This document shows, piece after piece, positions 17,217 to 25,545 of a stretch of DNA of 31,755 nt (the stretch's first letter is position 1; every line of letters starts with the position of its first letter). This stretch comes from CAYOHR01 sp964512145 (GTDB lineage: Bacteria; Bacteroidota; Bacteroidia; Flavobacteriales_G; JALEGO01): positions 1 to 31,755 of the forward strand of contig CAZEIM010000031.1 of assembly GCA_964512145.1 (NCBI GenBank), read 5' to 3'. Below the pieces are notes generated by a model. It worked only from the letters and a program-made list of their open reading frames with translations. It had not been told where the DNA came from and ran no database searches. The translations under genes were made by a program, and so were the position numbers.

Positions 17217-18587
17217 ATGAGGTTACTATACATTTTTATTTTCTTTTTTGTTGTTGGTGTTATTTCATTAAATGCTACTAACGATAAAAAAAAGAAAAAA
17301 TCCAACGAAGATGATATTTTACCCTTAAACACAGGTGTCATTAGTATGGGAGGAGGTTTAGGTATGACCAGTTTTAGTGGGGATATAGGCAGAAATGAAA
17401 GTATCATTTTTGCCAGTCGTTTTAAAACAGCTTACCATGGATATGTTGAAAAACGTTTTGGTAAAATACTAGGAGTATCTGCTATGGGTACGTTTGGAAA
17501 ATTATCCGAGAATCAAAAATCAGTTAATAGTCATTTAAATTTTGAAACAAAATTTCAACAATTTGGCGTAAATGTACAAGGACATTTCGACTGGAAATCA
17601 ACTACCTATGTTGCTCCGTATGTATCATTAGGAGTGTCTTATATGCTTTTTCAGCCATATACGGATTTAATTGGAAAAAATGGCGCATATCATTATTGGA
17701 GAGATGGTTCAATAAGAGATTTGCCTGAATTTAATGAAGATGGCACGGTTAGTCAGCAAAATTTAGCAGAATCCAAAATTATTACCCGAGATTATAGTTA
17801 TGAAACCCCTCTAACAACTTCTTTTGATTCATCTAATACTTCAAATTATCCAACCGGGACTTTAGTTTTTCCTGTAACGTTCGGATTTAAAATTAAAATG
17901 TATGAATTTTTAGAAGGAAGAATTAGTGCTACCTATAACGTAACTCAATCTGATTTTATTGATAATTACAAAGAAGGAGGAAATGATGCGTATTTTTATG
18001 GGGCATTTTCACTACATTATACTTTTGGTAAAAAGTTTATACATCCCAAAGAAAAACCCTATCAAAAAGTAGATTTTGCTAAACTGGGAAAATCGGATGT
18101 GGATGGAGATGGAGTTTCCGATTTTGATGATAAATGCCCTAATACTAAACGTGGAATTCCTGTAGATAAGTATGGATGTCCTATGGATACAGATAAAGAT
18201 GGAGTTCCCGATTACAGAGATCAAGAAGCAAATACAAAACCAGGAGCACATGTTGATGGTATGGGAAGAACTATTTCCGATGCAGACTTTGCACGCTTAG
18301 ATAGTATTAGAAAAGGGATATATGTTAAGCGTTCCGCTAAAATTAATGAAGCCCCATCGGATGAAACACTCAGAGAATTAGGCATTGACATTGAAGAAGG
18401 AATTAAATCGAGAGGAGGACCTAAATTTGCTTTACCCTCTAAATTTGCCTTTGCCGATATAAACAACGATGGAATTATTCAAGCTACAGAAATAACCAAT
18501 GCTATTGATATGTTCTTTTCCGGAGAGGTTGATACCAATGTTGCCACCATTATGGAAATGATTGATTTCTTTTTTGAGCAATATTAA
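17217..18587 (+). CDS. Outer-membrane barrel protein with TSP3 repeats and EF-hand-like tail (paralog 1)
   Basis: 456 residues: signal peptide (LLYIFIFFFVVGVISLNA), a Lys-rich stretch, an N-terminal barrel-like domain to about residue 275 (strand-rich, with YHYWRDGSIRDLPE and ending SLHYTFGKKFIHPKE), then thrombospondin type 3 calcium repeats (DVDGDGVSDFDDKCPNT, DTDKDGVPDYRDQEANT). Usual OmpA proteins carry a peptidoglycan-binding domain after TSP3. This one instead ends with a roughly 60-residue domain that holds an EF-hand loop DINNDGIIQATE, followed by helices rich in Met/Ile/Phe (TNVATIMEMIDFFFEQY). It is the first of three paralogs in tandem (with 18638 and 21964). Function unknown; a calcium-stabilised envelope protein is inferred. 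Confidence 0.82.
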   Translation: MRLLYIFIFFFVVGVISLNATNDKKKKKSNEDDILPLNTGVISMGGGLGMTSFSGDIGRNESIIFASRFKTAYHGYVEKRFGKILGVSAMGTFGKLSENQKSVNSHLNFETKFQQFGVNVQGHFDWKSTTYVAPYVSLGVSYMLFQPYTDLIGKNGAYHYWRDGSIRDLPEFNEDGTVSQQNLAESKIITRDYSYETPLTTSFDSSNTSNYPTGTLVFPVTFGFKIKMYEFLEGRISATYNVTQSDFIDNYKEGGNDAYFYGAFSLHYTFGKKFIHPKEKPYQKVDFAKLGKSDVDGDGVSDFDDKCPNTKRGIPVDKYGCPMDTDKDGVPDYRDQEANTKPGAHVDGMGRTISDADFARLDSIRKGIYVKRSAKINEAPSDETLRELGIDIEEGIKSRGGPKFALPSKFAFADINNDGIIQATEITNAIDMFFSGEVDTNVATIMEMIDFFFEQY

Positions 18588-18614
18588 AGTATTTACTTAC
18601 ATGCATATTTTTTA

Positions 18615-18622
18615 TAAATTTG
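18615..18622 (+). promoter_or_regulatory. Promoter -7 element (TAAATTTG)
   Basis: Exact TAnnTTTG, 15 bases before the ATG at 18638. An in-frame TTG at 18620 lies inside it, so 18638 is the preferred start. The leader would be nearly absent. Confidence 0.45.
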
Positions 18623-18637
18623 AATATAGTCACACGT

Positions 18638-20077
18638 ATGAATAAACTTGTATTTTTTCCTTTGTTTTTGATGTTGAACTTAGTATTTGTTCAAATTTCT
18701 AATTCTCAAGAAACAGTTGATACATCTTCTATTCCCCCTTTAAATACAGGATATTTTACGGTAGGGATTTCAGGCAGTTTAGCCTCTTATATCGGAGATT
18801 ACAATGTTAGTCAAAACATTAGTAGTTTAAATAGTTTTAGGCCATCTGTAGGAGTACATGTAGAAAAAAGATTCGGAAAAATTTTAGGAATATCATTAAA
18901 TACAGATATTGGAAGGCTTTCTCAAAACGATAGAAATAATTTTAGAAATGTAAATTTTGAAACCAATTTTACTCAAGTTGGGTTATCTTTAATAGGTAAT
19001 TTTGACTGGAAGTCAACTTCTGCATTTTCTCCATTTATTGCCGTAGGTGCTAATTATGTTCGTTTCAGCGTAAATTCTGATTTAAAAGATGCACAAGGAA
19101 GAGATTATCATTATTGGTCGGACGGTACTATACGCATAGTACCTCAAAAAGACACGCTGGGAAATATTATACCATATTCTTCTTCCCCGGAAGTTACTCA
19201 ACGAGATTATACCTACGAAAGCAATGTGCGAGAGACTTTTGATGGATTGAGGAAAAAAGATTATCCTACTACCTGTTTTAATTTTCCTGTTACGGTGGGT
19301 GTTAAGTTTAAATTATTTGAGTTTTTTGAAACACGATTAAGTACTACATACAATTTTTTAACGTCTGATTACATGGATAATTTTTTTAATGGTTTTAATG
19401 ATTCGTATTTATCCACCTCATTATCCCTTCATTATACCATAGGAAAAAGATATGTAGATCCAAAAGAAGCTCCGCATAAGGATGTGGATTTTAAATCAAT
19501 TGCTAAACAAGATTTAGATGGAGATGGTGTTGCAGACATTTTAGATGATTGTCCGCATACCCCTAGAAACATTTCTGTAGATATACAAGGATGTCCTTTA
19601 GATGATGATAAAGATGGAGTTCCTAATTATTTAGACAAAGAACCAAACTCAGCTTCAGGAGCCATTGTAAACAGAGATGGGATTACGTTAACCGAAGATG
19701 AAATTAAAAAATTATATGAAATAAGAGAGTCTACATATATGGAAAAAATTACCGCATTTTACGAATTGCCCAGTGAAGAAACTCTTCGAAAAATAGCTGA
19801 AGATTTAGGAAAGGATATTGATGTATCTGCACCAGCTAATACAAATAGCAAAACAACTCCTGAAAATGCACAATCAAATACTACCGTAAACACGAACACT
19901 AAAGATGAAAATTCAGTGCCCAAAGAATTTATTTCCGATTCATCGGATAATTCAGGTAAAGAGAAAAATTCTAAAAAAGAAAAGGATAAGAAGGAAACTT
20001 CTAAAAACGCAAAAGATAAAGAGAAATTAAAAAATACGGATAAACAGAATGAAGCTTCCAAAACAAAAGACTCGTAA
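18638..20077 (+). CDS. Outer-membrane barrel protein with TSP3 repeats (paralog 2), ended by an in-frame TAA
   Basis: 479 residues up to the first stop. Signal peptide (KLVFFPLFLMLNLVFVQISNSQ), barrel domain with the family motif YHYWSDGTIR, the boundary motif SLHYTIGKRYVDPKE, and TSP3 repeats (DLDGDGVADILDDCPHT, DDDKDGVPNYLDKEPNS), clearly paralogous to the proteins at 17217 and 21964. After residue 390 comes a long Lys/Ser/Asn/Glu-rich linker. The TAA at 20075-20077 falls within this linker. The same reading frame continues for 68 more codons and encodes the EF-hand-like C-terminal domain expected from paralog 1. The gene is therefore either truncated by one nonsense change, wrong by one base in the assembly, or read through. 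ATG 18638 was chosen from the signal peptide. Confidence 0.82.
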   Translation: MNKLVFFPLFLMLNLVFVQISNSQETVDTSSIPPLNTGYFTVGISGSLASYIGDYNVSQNISSLNSFRPSVGVHVEKRFGKILGISLNTDIGRLSQNDRNNFRNVNFETNFTQVGLSLIGNFDWKSTSAFSPFIAVGANYVRFSVNSDLKDAQGRDYHYWSDGTIRIVPQKDTLGNIIPYSSSPEVTQRDYTYESNVRETFDGLRKKDYPTTCFNFPVTVGVKFKLFEFFETRLSTTYNFLTSDYMDNFFNGFNDSYLSTSLSLHYTIGKRYVDPKEAPHKDVDFKSIAKQDLDGDGVADILDDCPHTPRNISVDIQGCPLDDDKDGVPNYLDKEPNSASGAIVNRDGITLTEDEIKKLYEIRESTYMEKITAFYELPSEETLRKIAEDLGKDIDVSAPANTNSKTTPENAQSNTTVNTNTKDENSVPKEFISDSSDNSGKEKNSKKEKDKKETSKNAKDKEKLKNTDKQNEASKTKDS

Positions 20078-20284
20078 ACACCTGTTAGTAATAATAACCA
20101 AACCGTAGAGAAAGTGTTGGTATTACCAATACCTAAAAACGTAAAATTTGCCGATAAAAGTGGAGATGGCAGATTGCAACCAAAAGAAATAACGGATGCT
20201 ATTGATGCTTATTTAGATGGAGAAGTTGATGCCAATATTACCGATATTATGGACATGATTGACTACTTTTTTGGTCAGCAGTAA
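20078..20284 (+). pseudogene. In-frame continuation of paralog 2: conserved EF-hand-like C-terminal domain
   Basis: Same frame as 18638-20077, beginning straight after the TAA with 68 sense codons to TAA 20282-20284. It reads TPVSNNNQTVEKVLVLPI, then KFADKSGDGRLQPKEITDAI with a 12-residue EF-hand loop, and finishes DIMDMIDYFFGQQ. This matches the end of paralog 1 (KFAFADINNDGIIQATEITN and MEMIDFFFEQY). No start codon is placed to make it a gene of its own, because the first ATG is only near the end. It is the severed C-terminus of the preceding gene or a readthrough extension. Confidence 0.8.
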
Positions 20285-20458
20285 TTTTTTTTATAATAAA
20301 TTCTATCATTTGGGTTATTATAAACTTATTTATCACTTATTTCATCTTAATCTTAAACTCAAGTATTTAAACGTTTTTTTTACTTTAAAACCCTGTTTTT
20401 AACATACAGGTGTTTATAATTCATGCTTTTCAACAATGAATGTTGCAGGTATCTGAAA

Positions 20459-20466
20459 TATGTTTG
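20459..20466 (+). promoter_or_regulatory. Promoter -7 element (TATGTTTG)
   Basis: Exact TAnnTTTG, 23 bases before ATG 20490. It covers the upstream in-frame ATG at 20460, which argues for the later start. Confidence 0.5.
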
Positions 20467-20489
20467 TTAAAATCATAAATCTACCTATT

Positions 20490-21908
20490 ATGAAGTATAT
20501 AGCAACATTAGTAACTGTTTTAGCTTTTTCTTTGCTTAAATGGTTTATGCCCGGGGAAATAAAAGTTACGCCTACTGCTCCTCAAAAAGTGAATCCAGGA
20601 GAGGAGTTTACCTATGAGATAAAAATTTCAAAACCAGGAGTTTCAGGTTTCGCGAAAATTCAACAAGAATTACCTCAGGGTTTTAATGCAGAAGCTATTG
20701 ATGTTAAAAATGCTTCATTTTCATGTGTTGGTGGAGTGGTTAAATTAATATGGATGTCATTGCCTTCTGAAAATGAATTTACAATATCCTATAAAGTAAA
20801 AACTGATGCAACCACACAAGGTGAAATTTCTATTCCCGGAAAATTTTCTTATTTAGAAAATAATGAGAAAAAAACCATGGAGATGCCTACTACTAAAATT
20901 ACAATTGGTAGTTCCGATGCTGTTGCTTCTAGCGATGTTAAAAAAGAAACGCCTGCAGAATCAAATTCATCTGAGTCTGCTACACAATCTGGCACATCCG
21001 ATCAGACAAATACATCAGATGCTTCTGCTCAACAAAGTGCTTCTGTTGTAGGAAATAGAACCTATACAAAAGTTGGAGAAGGAAAATATAAAGTAGAACT
21101 TCAAATTATTAACAATGGCTTATCTGGGTTTGCTAAAGCACAAGATGTTTTAGGTACAGGAATGTTGGCTTATGAAGATAATTCAGGAGGTGCCGTATAT
21201 TCTTTTATAGGTGGTAAAGTTAAATTTGTTTGGATGAGTGTTCCAGATCAAAAAGATATTCGAGTTTCTTATATTGTAACGGCAAAAACAGATGATGAAA
21301 TGAAGGCAATTACCGGTGAGTTCTCTTATTTAGAGAATAATGAGACTAAAAGAGTAGATATTAATACTTCAGGATCAGCTTCTACTCCTGTATTGGCTTC
21401 GAATGAAACAACGAAAACAGAGACCCCTGTAGTAGAGAAACCTAGAGACGAAGTAAAAAACACAACAACTACTACTAATACTGCTAATACTACAAATATT
21501 CAGGATAAACCAAAAGAAAATACAACAGCAAGCAATACAAAGCCAACGAACACTACTAAGCCATCTAATAATTCAACCGGGTCTTCTATAACTTCAATTC
21601 CTCCAGCACAAAACGGAGTTGCATACCGCGTACAAATATGTGCTGGGAAAAATAATATTGGTAATGTGGCTAATTATTTCAGTAATGTATATAAGTTTTC
21701 TGAAGAAACTGTATATACCGAAAATCACGAAGGTTGGGTAAAATATACCATTGGTTCTTTTACGAACTACAAAAGTGCTCGCGACCGAAGAAATGAAGTT
21801 ACCAGTAAATATACTTTCCCAGGCCCTTTTGTTTCGGCATATAATAACGGACAAAGAGTAACTGTACAAGAAGCTTTAATGGTTTCTAGAGATAAATGGG
21901 TGCCATAA
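20490..21908 (+). CDS. Secreted two-repeat protein with C-terminal SPOR-like domain
   Basis: 472 residues from ATG 20490. The N-terminus (MKYIATLVTVLAFSLLKWFM) is a signal peptide. Two homologous beta-sandwich repeats follow, at about 20-135 and 185-300: the first has SGFAKIQQELPQGF, GGVVKLIWMSLP and FSYLENNEKK; the second SGFAKAQDVLGTGM, GGKVKFVWMSVP and FSYLENNETK. They resemble DUF11-type cell-surface repeats. A Thr/Asn/Lys-rich linker leads to a SPOR-like domain from about 372 (YRVQICAGKNNIGNVANYF, YTIGSFTNYKSARDRRNEV), a fold that binds denuded peptidoglycan glycan strands. Sitting between paralogs 2 and 3, it probably links the same envelope system to the cell wall. The repeat assignment is from sequence; the role is inferred. 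Confidence 0.8.
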   Translation: MKYIATLVTVLAFSLLKWFMPGEIKVTPTAPQKVNPGEEFTYEIKISKPGVSGFAKIQQELPQGFNAEAIDVKNASFSCVGGVVKLIWMSLPSENEFTISYKVKTDATTQGEISIPGKFSYLENNEKKTMEMPTTKITIGSSDAVASSDVKKETPAESNSSESATQSGTSDQTNTSDASAQQSASVVGNRTYTKVGEGKYKVELQIINNGLSGFAKAQDVLGTGMLAYEDNSGGAVYSFIGGKVKFVWMSVPDQKDIRVSYIVTAKTDDEMKAITGEFSYLENNETKRVDINTSGSASTPVLASNETTKTETPVVEKPRDEVKNTTTTTNTANTTNIQDKPKENTTASNTKPTNTTKPSNNSTGSSITSIPPAQNGVAYRVQICAGKNNIGNVANYFSNVYKFSEETVYTENHEGWVKYTIGSFTNYKSARDRRNEVTSKYTFPGPFVSAYNNGQRVTVQEALMVSRDKWVP

Positions 21909-21941
21909 TCCCATTTTCGATTTATATAAAAAATCTTTTTG

Positions 21942-21949
21942 TATGTTTG
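21942..21949 (+). promoter_or_regulatory. Promoter -7 element (TATGTTTG)
   Basis: Exact TAnnTTTG, 14 bases before ATG 21964. It has the same octamer and similar placement as the element before the neighbouring gene at 20490. Confidence 0.45.
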
Positions 21950-21963
21950 CTTAACTGGTATAT

Positions 21964-24015
21964 ATGGGTTTAAAAAAACATATTTGGTTGTTATACATGG
22001 TTGTATTTACTCAATATGTTACCTTGTACTCTCAAGAAAATTCTCAAAATGCTTCCGATGAAATGGTGTATAAGCCTTCTATAGGAATTGGTTTAGGAAT
22101 GTTTACGTATTATGGAGATGTTAGTAAAAATAAAAAAGATAATGGAGCAACTTTAGGAAGGGTAGCTTTAGATTTAAACATTACACAACAATTTAATCCG
22201 TATTTATTTGGCAGTTTTTATTTTTTAAAAGGAAAAATTGGAGCCAACGAGCGCACCAGCTTACGTAATCATAATTTTGAGTCGGATATTTCTATTTGGG
22301 GAATACAAGCTATATATAATTTTAATCATTTTTTACCTAAAACTAGAGATATTGAACCTTATGTTTCTTTAGGGATAGAATCGCTCGAGTTTTTGAGTAA
22401 AACAGATATATACGATGCAAAAGGTAATTTATATCATTATTGGTCAGACGGCTCTATCAGAAATTTACCAGAATTGCCTGAAAATGAAGCAGTATCTGAA
22501 CGTTTACAACGAGATTACGTTTACGAAACAGATGTTCGAGAATTAAACATTGATAGCTTTGGAAAGTATCCTGAAAGAACGTATGCCATTCCTTTAGGTA
22601 TTGGTTTTAATATGCTTATCAATGATTATGTTTCTTTTAAAATGGGTGCATCTTACCATATTACTTTTTCAGATTATTTGGATGGAATTACCCAAAATAG
22701 TATTGGCAGTAGAAAAGGCGATGCAGGACGCGATAATTTATTATTTACATCATTTAGTTTACAATATAACTTAAATGCAACAGCCGATGCATTTAATCTT
22801 AAAAAACCAGAATTACCCGAAGGAGATATTATGGCTGATGATGAAGATGGTGATGGCGTAATCGATTTTTGGGATGAATGCCCCAATACCCCTTTATTAG
22901 TTCAAGTAGATGAAAAAGGGTGTCCATTAGATGATGATTTAGATGGCATACCACAATTTAAAGATGAAGAGCCTAATACACTTGCCGGTTTAGAGGTTGA
23001 TACATTAGGGGTAGCCTTAACCGATGAAAAAATTGAAGAATTGTTTAAAATGCGTAACGATACAACCGGAGAATATATTGTTTCGACACGCTTCGTAAAT
23101 GAAGTTCGTAAACTTCACGTGTCAGAAGGTGCGGTGGTTGATTATTCAGATAAGTTTATGGTGCGCATTGGTGAATTTACCGGTGAATTACCGGTTGAAG
23201 TTGCCGAAGAATTATTAAGCATGGGGGATGTAAATACTTGGGAAGAGAATGATGTAACCTATATAACCGTAGGTAATTTTAATAATTTATCTGATGCTTT
23301 AAAACGAAAATTAAAATTAACCGAAGACGGATTTCAAGTAGCCGATATTGTTAAAAAAGATAATAAAGGTAAAATTACAGAAGTATCTGATTTGTCAAAC
23401 ATAGAAATACCCGCATCCAGTTCACTTAATGATCCTACGGATCAAACTATTTTCCGAATTCAAATAGGAGCGTATCGTAAAAAGATTTCTAAAAATGTAT
23501 TTAAAGATATTCCTACGGTTATAATGTTGCCTTTTAACGATGGCATAAACAGATATTTTTCAGGCTCATATACTAATTTTGAACAAGCTGCAAAAGCCAA
23601 AGTGGATATGGCAACCAAAGGGTATAAAGGTGCTTTTATTGTGGCTTTTAAAAACGGCAAAAGAATATCTTTAAAAGAAGCAGGTGCTCATTTTGTTCCT
23701 AACGCACAACAAATAAGTACTCAGTCGGCCTCTAATTTAGATAAAAAGTTAATTACATTTAGCGTACAAATTGGAGTATACAAAGAAAAATTATCTTCGG
23801 AAGTTTCAGCTTTAATTTTAGAGTTAACGGATATTCAGCGCGAACGAACCGAAGATGGATTAACTCGATATTTTTCAGGCTCTTTTACTACATATGATGA
23901 GGCAGAACGTTTCCAAAAAGACTTAATCAATAAAGGGTTAATGGATGCGGTAATTATTGGGCGATTTAAAAATAATACCATTACGGCTCAAGAAGCTATT
24001 GAGCTATTAAAATAA
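21964..24015 (+). CDS. Outer-membrane barrel protein with TSP3 repeats and three SPOR-like repeats (paralog 3)
   Basis: 683 residues: signal peptide (KKHIWLLYMVVFTQYVTLYSQ), barrel domain with the family motif YHYWSDGSIRNLPE and ending SLQYNL, TSP3 repeats (DEDGDGVIDFWDECPNT, DDDLDGIPQFKDEEPNT), then a helical stretch. The C-terminal half has three SPOR-like repeats beginning near 395 (FMVRIGEFTGELP), 496 (FRIQIGAYRKKIS) and 599 (FSVQIGVYKEKLS). The last two contain the matching RYFSGSYTNFEQA and RYFSGSFTTYDEA blocks. SPOR domains bind glycan strands of peptidoglycan, so this paralog likely tethers the outer membrane to the wall where classical OmpA would use its OmpA domain. It ends 6 bases before the histidine kinase gene, probably cotranscribed. 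Confidence 0.85.
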   Translation: MGLKKHIWLLYMVVFTQYVTLYSQENSQNASDEMVYKPSIGIGLGMFTYYGDVSKNKKDNGATLGRVALDLNITQQFNPYLFGSFYFLKGKIGANERTSLRNHNFESDISIWGIQAIYNFNHFLPKTRDIEPYVSLGIESLEFLSKTDIYDAKGNLYHYWSDGSIRNLPELPENEAVSERLQRDYVYETDVRELNIDSFGKYPERTYAIPLGIGFNMLINDYVSFKMGASYHITFSDYLDGITQNSIGSRKGDAGRDNLLFTSFSLQYNLNATADAFNLKKPELPEGDIMADDEDGDGVIDFWDECPNTPLLVQVDEKGCPLDDDLDGIPQFKDEEPNTLAGLEVDTLGVALTDEKIEELFKMRNDTTGEYIVSTRFVNEVRKLHVSEGAVVDYSDKFMVRIGEFTGELPVEVAEELLSMGDVNTWEENDVTYITVGNFNNLSDALKRKLKLTEDGFQVADIVKKDNKGKITEVSDLSNIEIPASSSLNDPTDQTIFRIQIGAYRKKISKNVFKDIPTVIMLPFNDGINRYFSGSYTNFEQAAKAKVDMATKGYKGAFIVAFKNGKRISLKEAGAHFVPNAQQISTQSASNLDKKLITFSVQIGVYKEKLSSEVSALILELTDIQRERTEDGLTRYFSGSFTTYDEAERFQKDLINKGLMDAVIIGRFKNNTITAQEAIELLK

Positions 24016-24021
24016 TTTTAT

Positions 24022-25545
24022 TTGAATGTTTATTCGCATAAAAGGCGTTGGAAAATACTTCTTTTCCTTTTTGCTACCGGTATTATAATTTCCTCGTTTT
24101 TATACACGAATTATATCGTTAATAAAATTTCGCAAGATGAGCGACAAAAAGTAACTTTGTGGGCAGAAGCCATCAAACGAAAAGCTTTGCTGGTTTCGTA
24201 TACACAAGAACTGTTTAATAAGTTAGCAGAATCTGAACGAAAAAAAGTAGAGTTATGGTCAGAAGCTACTAAGCTTTTAGCTTCAACGGACTACGAAGGA
24301 GATTTTGGATTTTTATTAAAAGTTATTGCCGATAATTCAACCATTCCGGTAATATTAACGGACGATCAAGGGGCTATTGTATCATACAGAAATATTGAAT
24401 TTCCTAAAGAGAAAAATAAAAGTTATTATTTGCTTTCATTATTGGATGAAATGAAACTAAGTGCTAATAATATTGAAATTTCGTTTTACGGAGAAAAAAA
24501 GAATTATTTATATTATAAAGACTCCAAGCTTTTTTCTGAGTTAAAATCGAATATGAACGATTTAATTCAATCNNNNNNNNNNNNNNNNNNNNNNNNNNNN
24601 NNNNNNNNNNNNNNNNNNNNNNNNNNTTTAGAAATCTTAAAAAATGCTGTTCCTGTGAAAATAACAAAAGCAAATATTGGCACTTGTGTTCAAAAATGGA
24701 CAAAAGAATATATAAAACAAATGAAAAAGGAGAATACACCTATTGAAATTAAATTAGAGAACGAAAAAATACATTATATATATTATAGCAATTCAGAAAT
24801 TTATTATTTGTTAAGATACTATCCCGCAGTTCAGTTTTTATTTATTGGACTATTTATTCTCAGTGCATATTGGATTTTTAGTAGCTACAGAAAAGCCGAA
24901 CAAAACAATGTTTGGGCAGGAATGGCTAAAGAAACCGCACATCAATTAGGAACTCCCATTTCTTCGTTAATGGCTTGGGTTGAATACTTAAAAATTAAAG
25001 AAGTAGATTCTTCTATTTTAACAGAAATTGATAAAGATATTGTTCGTTTACAGGTAGTTGCCGATCGTTTTTCTAAAATTGGCTCCGTACCCGAATTACA
25101 ATTAAATCATTTAATGGAAACGATTGCTGAAACTGTAAATTATATGCAAAAAAGATGTTCATCTTCTATTCATATTAACTTTATAAATCATTGCAACACC
25201 ACACACATATTTTTTAATAAGGTATTGTTAGAATGGGTTATTGAAAATATCATTAGAAACGCTATAGATAGTTTAGAAAAAGGAAAAGGCAATATTACCG
25301 TTAACACCACAGAAAACGCTCATCAGGTTATTGTTGATATAACCGATACCGGTAAGGGCATACCTTCTCATAAACTTAAAACAATATTTGAGCCTGGTTA
25401 CACGACCAAAAAAAGAGGGTGGGGGCTAGGCTTATCCTTATCTAAACGCATTATTGAAAAATTTCATAATGGAAAAATATTTGTTAAGCAATCTGAACTA
25501 AACAAAGGAACTACGTTTAGAATTGTTTTAAATAAACCGATATGA
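24022..25545 (+). CDS. Two-TM sensor histidine kinase
   Basis: 507-residue membrane sensor kinase. TM1 is at about 11-31 and TM2 at about 268-288, with a periplasmic sensor region of about 235 residues that contains the 54-base N gap (residues about 184-202). The HisKA helix carries AKETAHQLGTPISSLMAW with phospho-acceptor His307. The ATPase domain has the N box (ENIIRNAIDSL), G1 (DTGKGIP), F box (IFEPGYTT) and G2 (GWGLGLSL). TTG at 24022 is the start; no in-frame ATG precedes TM1. No response regulator gene is adjacent. It follows the envelope genes by 6 bases and overlaps hemW by 4 (ATGA), so an envelope-sensing role is possible but inferred. Confidence 0.92.
   Translation: MNVYSHKRRWKILLFLFATGIIISSFLYTNYIVNKISQDERQKVTLWAEAIKRKALLVSYTQELFNKLAESERKKVELWSEATKLLASTDYEGDFGFLLKVIADNSTIPVILTDDQGAIVSYRNIEFPKEKNKSYYLLSLLDEMKLSANNIEISFYGEKKNYLYYKDSKLFSELKSNMNDLIQXXXXXXXXXXXXXXXXXXXLEILKNAVPVKITKANIGTCVQKWTKEYIKQMKKENTPIEIKLENEKIHYIYYSNSEIYYLLRYYPAVQFLFIGLFILSAYWIFSSYRKAEQNNVWAGMAKETAHQLGTPISSLMAWVEYLKIKEVDSSILTEIDKDIVRLQVVADRFSKIGSVPELQLNHLMETIAETVNYMQKRCSSSIHINFINHCNTTHIFFNKVLLEWVIENIIRNAIDSLEKGKGNITVNTTENAHQVIVDITDTGKGIPSHKLKTIFEPGYTTKKRGWGLGLSLSKRIIEKFHNGKIFVKQSELNKGTTFRIVLNKPI
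24573..24626. other. Assembly gap, 54 N
   Basis: Run of undetermined bases in the sensor region of the histidine kinase. Its length is 18 codons and the flanks share one frame. Confidence 0.95.

Noticed and set aside
20392..20410. CCTGT...ACAGG hairpin as a terminator for paralog 2
   Set aside because: 5-bp stem with a 9-base loop and no clean T tract; too weak.
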